Positions 1 to 6,041 of a stretch of DNA of 36,317 nucleotides are shown here, piece after piece. The stretch comes from an uncultured Eubacterium sp. (GTDB taxonomy: Bacteria > Bacillota > Clostridia > Peptostreptococcales > Anaerovoracaceae), in the NCBI GenBank assembly GCA_937966095.1, contig CALCKF010000009.1:1-36317 (forward strand), in the 5' to 3' direction. The notes beneath the pieces are model-generated. The model saw only the letters and a program-made list of their open reading frames with translations, was not told the DNA's origin and did no database searches. The position numbers were made by a program, and so were the translations under genes. Positions within the stretch are counted from its first letter, which is position 1. Each line of letters begins with the position of its first letter.

Positions 1-436
1 CGGCTACTATGACAGGATATCTGTCATCTCTTTCTTTTCTTCTAAGAGGGATGCCCCCCAGTTCAAGCATATTAAGGATATTAGTATATGAAAGCTCATA
101 CTGCAAGGTAAATCCTATAATATCCAGATTCCTTACAGGTGTAAACGTTTCAAGGGTAAACAGTTCTCGGCCTTCTTTTCTCATTATCGCTTCCATATCT
201 CCTGCAGGCGCAAATATCCTCTCACAGTATATATCCTCATTTTTATTCAATATATCATACAGTATCTGCATTCCCATGTATGACATCCCTATCTCATAAA
301 TATCCGGAAAAGCAAATCCAAAACGTACCGATACCTTTTCCGGATTTTTTGATACGGAATTCACCTCTCCCCCTATATACCTTGCCGGTTTTTCCACTCT
401 TTTGAGTATTCTCTGCAAATCACTGTCTATCTTCAT
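1..436 (-). CDS. TIGR03960-type B12-binding/radical SAM protein, N-terminal part (cut by window edge)
   Basis: The reading frame opens at an ATG at 436 and runs off the left edge without a stop, giving about 145 residues. The N-terminus (MKIDSDLQRILKRVEKPARY, then IGGEVNS and FAFPDIYEIGMSYMGMQILY) matches what I know of the TIGR03960 family. These proteins have a cobalamin-binding-like N-terminal domain followed by a radical SAM domain; the latter lies outside the window. Their function is unknown. They are usually found near rng and rplU/obg in Clostridia, which agrees with the rplU-rpmA-obgE genes upstream here. The start overlaps the end of the HD-domain gene by 17 bases, so translational coupling is likely. 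The family call is from memory of conserved sequence; the start is well supported by family alignment. Confidence 0.8.
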   Translation of the reverse strand, partial: MKIDSDLQRILKRVEKPARYIGGEVNSVSKNPEKVSVRFGFAFPDIYEIGMSYMGMQILYDILNKNEDIYCERIFAPAGDMEAIMRKEGRELFTLETFTPVRNLDIIGFTLQYELSYTNILNMLELGGIPLRRKERDDRYPVIVA

Positions 437-986
437 CGTTATTCTTCTCCGCCCTGACATTTTTTCTTATCAAATCATCTACTGATATGCCTATTACTGA
501 CTCTATCTGATCCAGAAATCTCTGACAATCTTTTTTTTTCTCAAGTATGAAAGGTCTGGCATCAAAATTTCCGTTACGCTGCATTTTTTCTATCACGTAA
601 TCTATTCTTTCATCAAGACCTACATATTTATCTTCTTTCACAAGACGATCCCCAAGACATACCATGTCGGTCTCGTTAACTTTACTTATATCGGAAAAAG
701 GAGAATAAGTCATATGAACTCTTATTATCCTGCTTTCCTCATCGTACCCCATTTCTCTCACAATGTCCGCACCGGCTTCCCAGTGCCTGTCCTTTGTCCT
801 TGCAATATCATGCAGCATACCTGCTGCCTCGATGAGTCCTATATCCAGACATGCACCACTGTCATTGAGAGCTCTTGCAACTATACATGCCGTATCAGCC
901 ACTGCTCTGCAGTGATTTCTTACATGCTCCGGTGTTCCATACATGTAAAGCATTTCTTCACATTCACCTCTTGTAGGATGTTTCAT
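420..986 (-). CDS. HD-domain metal-dependent phosphohydrolase
   Basis: This 188-residue protein has the ordered metal ligands of the HD superfamily: His25, the His59-Asp60 pair in GMLHDIAR, His91 and Asp113. Such domains hydrolyse phosphomonoesters, phosphodiesters or nucleotides; the substrate here cannot be read from the sequence. It sits where Clostridia often carry yqeK (an HD-type Ap4A hydrolase) downstream of obgE. However, it does not look like a typical YqeK, and there is no nadD beside it. A GGAGG site lies 6 bases before the ATG at 986. The 3' end overlaps the radical SAM gene. It is probably cytosolic; I see no signal or membrane segment. Confidence 0.75.
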   Translation of the reverse strand: MKHPTRGECEEMLYMYGTPEHVRNHCRAVADTACIVARALNDSGACLDIGLIEAAGMLHDIARTKDRHWEAGADIVREMGYDEESRIIRVHMTYSPFSDISKVNETDMVCLGDRLVKEDKYVGLDERIDYVIEKMQRNGNFDARPFILEKKKDCQRFLDQIESVIGISVDDLIRKNVRAEKNNDEDRQ

Positions 987-1032
987 CAGGTTCCTCCATC
1001 TTAAAGTAATCGTCTATAAGTATAACACAATA

Positions 1033-1539
1033 TCAGTCAAATTCCCTAAAAGAATAATAAAATTCTCTGTCCTCGGATTTTTCATATATACCTATTATCT
1101 GCCCTTTTTTTACTCTGGAAGGTGCCTCTACATTCACTGATTTAAGATTTCCGTACAGGCTTTCTCCGTAATCACCATGAGTTATCCTGATATATTTTCC
1201 GATTTCATCATTTTCACCGGTTTCCGTTACCTGGCCTCCTCCTACAGCATAAACCGACGCTTCATTTCCTGAAAATTCACTGTCTATAGGGTCGCTGTAT
1301 ACAGGCCGTCCTGCAATTGCTCCTACAGCCTCACTCACTTTTGATGTTGCCGAAACTGCTGCTGCTTTTCCTCTGTCAGCTATGCTGCGGAAAGTATCAG
1401 CCGTATAATTAACTTCCATATATCCCAATATTGTATCCGCACCACGTTCCATAACATCCACAGGCGAGTTCTTTGATATAAACAATGCCACAGCTATGAT
1501 GATAACTATCCCTGCCTGTTTCAAAATCTTGTTTTTCAT
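1033..1539 (-). CDS. Membrane-anchored degenerate LytM/M23-like protein, SpoIVFA-like
   Basis: This 168-residue protein has one N-terminal membrane segment (about residues 9-24), a low-complexity linker, and a C-terminal LytM/M23-like beta domain (about 95-168, with HGDYGESLYGNLKSV and VKKGQIIGIY). The last strand reads FYYSFREFD, where active M23 peptidases carry HxHFE, so the zinc-ligand pair is lost and the domain is unlikely to be catalytic. This matches SpoIVFA, the inactive LytM-like partner of the sporulation protease SpoIVFB, and spoIVF genes often adjoin rplU-obg. No spoIVFB is in the window, so the SpoIVFA assignment is inference. A GGAGG site precedes the ATG by 8 bases. A terminator lies just upstream, so expression depends on readthrough or an unseen promoter. 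Confidence 0.6.
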   Translation of the reverse strand: MKNKILKQAGIVIIIAVALFISKNSPVDVMERGADTILGYMEVNYTADTFRSIADRGKAAAVSATSKVSEAVGAIAGRPVYSDPIDSEFSGNEASVYAVGGGQVTETGENDEIGKYIRITHGDYGESLYGNLKSVNVEAPSRVKKGQIIGIYEKSEDREFYYSFREFD

Positions 1540-1580
1540 TGCTCGTACCTCCTATAATATCTATATTTTCAAGGCACAAA

Positions 1581-1615
1581 AAAAGAAGGCCTTTTGAAAA
1601 TTTAAGCCTTCTTTT
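1581..1615 (-). terminator. Rho-independent terminator after obgE
   Basis: A perfect 10-bp inverted repeat (AAAAGAAGGC at 1581-1590 with GCCTTCTTTT at 1606-1615, 15-nt loop) is followed on the minus strand by a T-run. It lies 12 bases past the obgE stop and separates obgE from the SpoIVFA-like gene. Confidence 0.85.
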
Positions 1616-1626
1616 ATCGAATACGT

Positions 1627-2925
1627 CTAGAAATACTCTTCGTCCATATATTCAAATTCAAAGTCCATCACTTTTATTGTATCACCGTCTTCTATACCCA
1701 TTTCTTTCATTTTGTCTATAGCTCCGCTCTTTTCTATATACCTGTAAAGATATCTAAGAGAGCCTGAATCATTAAAATTTGTAGAATTAAAGATTTTTTC
1801 AAGCTGTTTCCCACTGAGTATGAAATCTGTTCCGTCAAATTCTACAGTCACGGTCCTGTATTCAGGATCATTCTCGTCAGCTTCAAAATCGAACATTTCG
1901 TACTCTTCTTCATCCTGAGGTTCAAGAAGAAGCTGCTGCAGACGTTCTGCTGCTTCTGCCAGAATATCTTTCACGCCCTGATTTATAGGCGCTGACATAG
2001 GGAATACCTTATATCCTTTATTTTCCACATAATTTTTGAATTCTATATACCTCGGATCATCTTCTCCTATCAGATCTATCTTGTTTGCTACAACGATCTG
2101 AGGTTTCTTCATGAGTTTGGGATCGTACTGCTCAAGTTCTCTGTTTATCTTTTCAAAATCGTCTGCAGGATCTCTCCCCTCACTGCCGGATACATCTACT
2201 ATATGGATCAGTATCTTTGTCCGTTCTATGTGCTTGAGAAATTTATGACCGAGACCAGCCCCCTCATGTGCTCCTTCTATTATACCCGCTATATCAGCTA
2301 TCACAAAACTGGTATCAAATATCTTGACCACGCCCAGATTCGGATCAATAGTAGTAAAATGATAATTGGCTATTTTCGGTTTTGCACTCGTTGCAACTGA
2401 CAGAAATGTGGATTTGCCTACATTTGGGAATCCCACAAGACCTACATCAGCTATCAGCTTCATTTCAAGTATTATGCTCCGTTCTTTTGCAAATCCGCCG
2501 GCTTCTGCAAAATTAGGCGCCTGTCTTGTGGAAGTGGTGTATTTGACATTTCCTTTGCCTCCTTTTCCACCCTTTGCAGCTATAAAAGATTGTCCGTTTC
2601 TCGTAAGATCCTTCATTACAAGTCCGGACTCTTCATCTATAACCACCGTACCTACAGGGACCTTGATCACCAGATCCCGGCCGTTCTTGCCGTAACGCTT
2701 CTTTTTCATTCCGTCCTGGCCGTTTTCTGCCTCATATTTACGTTTGTACCTGAAGTCCATAAGGGTTCTGAGATTTTCATCAGCCTGAAAGATGACGTCT
2801 CCGCCTTTACCTCCGTCACCTCCGTCAGGACCTCCCTCCGGTACAAACGGTTCCCGCCTGAATGAAACAGCCCCGTTTCCGCCTTTTCCTGATTTTATAA
2901 AAATTCTGGCTCTGTCTACAAACAT
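1627..2925 (-). CDS. obgE: GTPase ObgE
   Basis: Obg-family GTPase of 432 residues, a ribosome-associated factor for large-subunit assembly and stress response. The domains are in canonical order. The glycine-rich Obg fold covers about residues 1-158 (GGPDGGDGGKGGDV). The G domain has G1 GFPNVGKS at 165-172, G3 DIAG at 211-214 and an NKID G4. The C-terminal OCT domain covers about 360-432. I chose the ATG at 2925 because MFVDRARIF is the standard N-terminus and an AGGGAGG site sits directly upstream; a start further upstream would add residues with no family match. It is preceded by a hairpin after rpmA and followed by a strong terminator, so obgE is the last gene of the rplU unit. Confidence 0.97.
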   Translation of the reverse strand: MFVDRARIFIKSGKGGNGAVSFRREPFVPEGGPDGGDGGKGGDVIFQADENLRTLMDFRYKRKYEAENGQDGMKKKRYGKNGRDLVIKVPVGTVVIDEESGLVMKDLTRNGQSFIAAKGGKGGKGNVKYTTSTRQAPNFAEAGGFAKERSIILEMKLIADVGLVGFPNVGKSTFLSVATSAKPKIANYHFTTIDPNLGVVKIFDTSFVIADIAGIIEGAHEGAGLGHKFLKHIERTKILIHIVDVSGSEGRDPADDFEKINRELEQYDPKLMKKPQIVVANKIDLIGEDDPRYIEFKNYVENKGYKVFPMSAPINQGVKDILAEAAERLQQLLLEPQDEEEYEMFDFEADENDPEYRTVTVEFDGTDFILSGKQLEKIFNSTNFNDSGSLRYLYRYIEKSGAIDKMKEMGIEDGDTIKVMDFEFEYMDEEYF

Positions 2926-2955
2926 GAGTCCTCCCTCACCTTTAACTAAATATAA

Positions 2956-2979
2956 AGCCCCTATTGTTAAATAGGGGCT
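2956..2979 (-). terminator. Hairpin terminator/attenuator between rpmA and obgE
   Basis: A perfect 10-bp stem (AGCCCCTATT at 2956-2965, AATAGGGGCT at 2970-2979) with a 4-base loop is followed on the minus strand by an AT-rich TTTATATTTAG tract. It probably lets most transcripts stop after the two ribosomal protein genes while some continue into obgE. Confidence 0.7.
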
Positions 2980-2993
2980 CAAAACACGTCTGT

Positions 2994-3254
2994 TTACGCT
3001 TCTTTTGGATATACGCTTACTTGCTTCCTAGTCTTGCCATATCTTTCAAACTTAACAGCTCCGTCAATCTTCGCAAATAAAGTATCATCTCCGCCGATTC
3101 CCACATTGTTTCCAGGATGGAACTTAGTCCCTCTCTGTCTAACCAAAATGCTACCGGCACTAACAAACTGACCGTCACCTGTCTTAACGCCTAAACGTTT
3201 CGACTCACTGTCACGACCGTTTTTCGAGCTACCTACACCTTTTTTACTTGCCAT
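2994..3254 (-). CDS. rpmA: 50S ribosomal protein L27, without the Firmicutes N-terminal extension
   Basis: L27 of 86 residues, reading MASKKGVGSSKNGRDS at the N-terminus and then the standard GDGQFVSAGSILVRQRGTKF core. L27 supports tRNA binding at the peptidyl transferase centre. In most Bacillota it starts with a MLxLDLQFFA-type extension cleaved by the protease Prp. Here the frame is closed by a TGA eight codons upstream of the ATG and no alternative start exists, so the extension is absent. An AGGAGG lies 10 bases before the ATG. The prp (ysxB) gene that usually lies between rplU and rpmA is also missing; the gap is only 51 bases. Confidence 0.97.
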   Translation of the reverse strand: MASKKGVGSSKNGRDSESKRLGVKTGDGQFVSAGSILVRQRGTKFHPGNNVGIGGDDTLFAKIDGAVKFERYGKTRKQVSVYPKEA

Positions 3255-3305
3255 CGACCAGACACCTCCTCGCTTATATCAAATAAAACAAATACCTTTC
3301 CAAAA

Positions 3306-3803
3306 TCAGTTCAATGCGGCTTCTATCGTTTCTATCATTACCGCATTTGTGGCTTTTTCATCTATCTCGATGTTGTTTTCCTTAGCAAACTCTATGAGTT
3401 CAGCTTTTCTCATCGATTTCAAAGCCGGTTTTTTAGCGGTTTTAGGTTCTTCAGATCCGGCTGCTGCAGCAGTCTCTTCAATCACCGCACCGTTTCCGCC
3501 TATAGAAGTTATTTCTACAAGTGTATAAGGCTGTCTATGACCCTGCTTCTTTCTGTAGTCCTTTTTTGCCTTATACTTGAAGATAACAACTTTCTTGCCT
3601 TTTCCGTTTTCTACGGCTTTTCCCTCTACAGTAATACCATCGATATAAGGTGTCCCCACTTTTACCTCTGCACCTTCACCTGCAACAAGTACTTTGTCGA
3701 ATACAACCTTTTCTCCGTCGGCCACACCGAGTTTTTCTACAGCGATCTGATCACCGTTTTTAACTCTGTACTGTTTACCGCCTGTTTCAATAATTGCGTA
3801 CAT
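3306..3803 (-). CDS. rplU: 50S ribosomal protein L21 with C-terminal SAP/HeH-like extension
   Basis: The first roughly 105 residues are a complete L21 (MYAIIETGGKQYRVKNGD through KKDYRKKQGHRQPYT and a terminal TLVEIT strand), a 23S rRNA-binding protein of the large subunit. The protein continues to 165 residues. An Ala/Glu/Lys-rich linker (about 109-128) leads to a helical segment (about 129-165, LKSMRKAELIEFAKENNIEI) that resembles SAP, HeH or Rho-N-type nucleic-acid-binding modules. Typical L21 is about 103 residues, so the extension is unusual, though I believe similar tails occur in some Clostridia. It is the first gene of the rplU-rpmA-(obgE) unit, preceded by a promoter and a probable L21 leader. 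Confidence 0.97.
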   Translation of the reverse strand: MYAIIETGGKQYRVKNGDQIAVEKLGVADGEKVVFDKVLVAGEGAEVKVGTPYIDGITVEGKAVENGKGKKVVIFKYKAKKDYRKKQGHRQPYTLVEITSIGGNGAVIEETAAAAGSEEPKTAKKPALKSMRKAELIEFAKENNIEIDEKATNAVMIETIEAALN

Positions 3804-3889
3804 TAAAAATTACCTCCTCTATCCAGTCTCGCCTGAACAGGTATCAGTTTTCACAACTGTATTTAAAACCTTTTCAGAGCGGCTTACAT
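3804..3889 (-). promoter_or_regulatory. Probable ribosomal protein L21 leader RNA
   Basis: The 5' untranslated region between the rplU promoter and start codon holds two small hairpins on the minus strand: CAGTT/AACTG at 3845-3859 and the palindrome CCTGTTCAGG at 3832-3841. These are followed by GCGAGACTGGATAGAGGAGG, which ends in the ribosome binding site. This looks like the Firmicutes L21 leader, thought to be an autoregulatory site for L21. The match is from memory and was not scored against a covariance model. Confidence 0.45.
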
Positions 3890-3895
3890 TACTAT

Positions 3896-3924
3896 ATGAT
3901 ACTACATGTTATGTTTCTTGTAAA
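3896..3924 (-). promoter_or_regulatory. Promoter of rplU-rpmA-obgE
   Basis: On the minus strand a -35 TTTACA (3919-3924) and a -10 TATCAT (3896-3901) are separated by 17 bases, about 90 bases upstream of the rplU ATG and directly after the pduL terminator. Confidence 0.6.
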
Positions 3925-3953
3925 GCAGATTTTTCTTTTATACTGAGATAAAA

Positions 3954-3982
3954 ATACCGGAGCGCATTTGCCGCTCCGGTAT
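3954..3982 (-). terminator. Terminator after pduL, end of the tig-to-pduL run
   Basis: A perfect 11-bp stem (ATACCGGAGCG at 3954-3964 with CGCTCCGGTAT at 3972-3982, 7-base loop) is followed by TTTTATC on the minus strand. It lies 6 bases beyond the pduL stop. Confidence 0.85.
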
Positions 3983-3987
3983 GCAAA

Positions 3988-4560
3988 TCATTTAATTATT
4001 TCTGCCACAGCATCAGGACCGCATCCTGCAGCGTTGCCTTCATCAGTATCAAGATGCACTTCCTTCTCATGCTTCGTTCCGGCACGTACAAGAACGTTGT
4101 CAAAGATAAGCCCTCTTTCACCATCGATCTTAAGACATACTATATCCTTGTCTTTTACACCTGCCTCTTCCGCCTGTTCAGGATTGAGATGCACATGCCT
4201 CAATGCTATGATAACGCCATGATCGAGCTCAACTTCTCCGCATGGACCAACGAGCTTGCAGCCCGGAGTACCCTCCAGCTTGCCTGATTCTCTTACAGGA
4301 GCCTTTATACCCAATACTCTGGCATCTGTCATTGCCAGTTCCACCTGTGTTTCAGGTCTTGCCGGTCCCAGAACCCTTATTCCCTTCAGGGTGTTTTTAG
4401 GTCCGACTATATCCACTTTTTCTTCAGATGCGAACTGACCGGGCTGTACCAGTGCCTTTGTAGGAGTCAGCTCATGTCCCTTCCCGAAAAGGATATCTAT
4501 ATGATCCTTCTGCAAATGTACATGCTTGTTTGATAAACCGATTTTTACTTTGTAACCCAT
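3988..4560 (-). CDS. pduL: PduL-type phosphate acyltransferase (phosphotransacylase)
   Basis: PduL-family enzyme of 190 residues, interconverting acyl-CoA plus phosphate and acyl-phosphate plus CoA. It is unrelated in fold to the classical Pta. Conserved segments are visible: SNKHVHL near the start, LGPARPETQVELAMTDA, and ALRHVHLNPEQA, with the metal-binding histidines in the two HVHL elements. There is no N-terminal encapsulation peptide and no microcompartment gene nearby, so it is probably a cytosolic housekeeping enzyme making acetyl- or propionyl-phosphate for ATP synthesis. I chose the ATG at 4560: the AAGGAG site is 7 bases from it but only 1 base from the in-frame ATG at 4566. It lies 24 bases after hpt and is followed by a strong terminator. 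Confidence 0.9.
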   Translation of the reverse strand: MGYKVKIGLSNKHVHLQKDHIDILFGKGHELTPTKALVQPGQFASEEKVDIVGPKNTLKGIRVLGPARPETQVELAMTDARVLGIKAPVRESGKLEGTPGCKLVGPCGEVELDHGVIIALRHVHLNPEQAEEAGVKDKDIVCLKIDGERGLIFDNVLVRAGTKHEKEVHLDTDEGNAAGCGPDAVAEIIK

Positions 4561-4584
4561 TTTCATTCTCCTTATGTATTTTGT

Positions 4585-5112
4585 CTATTCTTCCAGGTAC
4601 GTGATGTACGGAAGATTTCTATATTTTTGATCATAGTCAAGACCGTATCCGACAATAAACCTGTCGTCAACGGTAAATCCTATGTAATCAACATCTATAT
4701 CCGTTTTTCTCCCTTCAGGTTTGTCTAGTAGGGCGCATATTTTTACTACACGGGCGTCTCTGTTCTCAAAATACCCTTTAAGATAATTCAAAGTGGTCCC
4801 TGAATCGACTATATCTTCGATTATGATAACGTTCTTTCCTTCTATATCCGTATCCAGATCCTTATTTATCTTGACTATTCCTGATGATTTGGTCGAAGCT
4901 CCGTAGCTGCTGACAGCCATAAAATCGATAGTAAGATCAAGTTTCAGATTTTTCATTATATCAACCATCCACATGACCGCGCCTCTCAATATACCAACCA
5001 GAACCACCTCTTCTCCGTCAAAATCGCGTTCTATCTGTCTGGCTATTTCCTCAGCTCTCTTGTCTATCTGCTGCTGAGTTATCATAACTGTACCGATGGT
5101 CTCATTTTTCAT
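4585..5112 (-). CDS. hpt: Hypoxanthine phosphoribosyltransferase
   Basis: Purine salvage enzyme of 175 residues, converting hypoxanthine (and usually guanine) with PRPP to IMP or GMP. The PRPP-binding motif EDIVDSGTT is at about residues 99-107, the flexible-loop SSYG at 68-71, and the C-terminal base-binding region (DRFIVGYGLDY) is intact. The ATG at 5112 is preferred because AAAGGAG lies 9 bases upstream; an ATG 24 bases earlier lacks a site. The start overlaps the 3' end of the ykvA-like gene by 11 bases. In Firmicutes hpt often neighbours tilS-ftsH; here it rides at the end of the protease operon. Confidence 0.96.
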   Translation of the reverse strand: MKNETIGTVMITQQQIDKRAEEIARQIERDFDGEEVVLVGILRGAVMWMVDIMKNLKLDLTIDFMAVSSYGASTKSSGIVKINKDLDTDIEGKNVIIIEDIVDSGTTLNYLKGYFENRDARVVKICALLDKPEGRKTDIDVDYIGFTVDDRFIVGYGLDYDQKYRNLPYITYLEE

Positions 5113-5446
5113 CAGGTTTTTCTCCTTTATTTTCATTCACCTCATATTCTACATCATCTACAAATGTTTTTCCACGGTATTTTTTCGAAAGATCTTTTGA
5201 TTTGCCGCCGTTCCAGTATTTGTCCAGTTCACTTCTCAGATACCACAGTATAAACAGCCATAATGCGACGTCATCGACCCATGATATAGGCAACAGTACA
5301 ATCGGTATAAGATCTATCGGCATAAAAATATATACTATGCCTAAAATTATCAGAGCTTTTTTCCTCTTGGGCACTGATCTGTCAGCCATCATGAATTTAA
5401 TGGCTTTTATTCTCCTCAAAAGTACATTTATTCCCAAAAACTGCAT
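5102..5446 (-). CDS. YkvA-like DUF1232 membrane protein
   Basis: Small membrane protein of 114 residues with the DUF1232 signature: a basic stretch (MADRSVPKRKKALI) followed by a hydrophobic hairpin, IFMPIDLIPIVLLPISWVDD, and a second hydrophobic helix (about 29-72 overall). The C-terminal 40 residues are charged and probably cytosolic. The family has no established molecular function. A GGAAGGATAGG stretch precedes the ATG, overlapping the engB stop region. It overlaps hpt at its 3' end, so it belongs to the same run. Confidence 0.8.
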   Translation of the reverse strand: MQFLGINVLLRRIKAIKFMMADRSVPKRKKALIILGIVYIFMPIDLIPIVLLPISWVDDVALWLFILWYLRSELDKYWNGGKSKDLSKKYRGKTFVDDVEYEVNENKGEKPDEK

Positions 5447-5453
5447 CTGTTGC

Positions 5454-6041
5454 CTATCCTTCCAAAACTCTTTCTATTTCATCAAGAAGTTCCTGATAAC
5501 CTGTCCTTTTCAAGGATGACACGGGAAATACTTTATCATATGCTGAAAGCCCGAGAGTATGTCTTATATTCCGCAGCTGCCTGTCCATCTGATTTCTTGA
5601 AATCTTGTCCGCTTTTGTCGCAACAACTATGCCGTCAAGGCCGTAATGCCTGAGATAATCGTACATCTCTATATCCTGTCTTGATGGATCATGTCTTATA
5701 TCTACCAGCTGCACTACTTTAAGCAGATTTTCTCGATTTTCAAGATATCTTTCCATCATTTCTCCCCAGCTTTCAGACACTGTCCTTGAAACTTTTGCAT
5801 ACCCGTATCCCGGAAGATCGACGATCCGGAAGCTGTCGTTTATTATATAAAAATTTATCGTCCTGGTCTTCCCCGGGCTGCCACTGACATGAGCAAGCTT
5901 TTTGCGGCCGGTTATCAGGTTCAGAAGCGATGACTTTCCCACATTGGATCTCCCGGCAAAGGCTATTTCCTTTATGTTTCCTTCCGGATACTGATCCGGT
6001 CTTACAGCTATCGCTTCTATATCTGATTTTTTAATTATCAT
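5454..6041 (-). CDS. engB: Ribosome biogenesis GTP-binding protein EngB/YsxC
   Basis: Small essential GTPase of 195 residues acting in late assembly of the 50S subunit. G1 GRSNVGKS is at 30-37, G3 DLPGYG at 75-80 and G4 TKAD at 142-145, all intact. The ATG at 6041 (MIIKKSDIEA) is preferred: AAAGG is 9 bases upstream of it but directly abuts the in-frame ATG at 6050. The start lies inside the end of lon (11-base overlap). The clpX-lon-engB order is a classic Firmicutes arrangement. Confidence 0.96.
   Translation of the reverse strand: MIIKKSDIEAIAVRPDQYPEGNIKEIAFAGRSNVGKSSLLNLITGRKKLAHVSGSPGKTRTINFYIINDSFRIVDLPGYGYAKVSRTVSESWGEMMERYLENRENLLKVVQLVDIRHDPSRQDIEMYDYLRHYGLDGIVVATKADKISRNQMDRQLRNIRHTLGLSAYDKVFPVSSLKRTGYQELLDEIERVLEG

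Noticed and set aside
420..986. Assignment as YqeK Ap4A hydrolase
   Set aside because: The HD ligands are present, but I do not recognise the YqeK-specific motifs and nadD is not adjacent, so only the HD-family call is kept.
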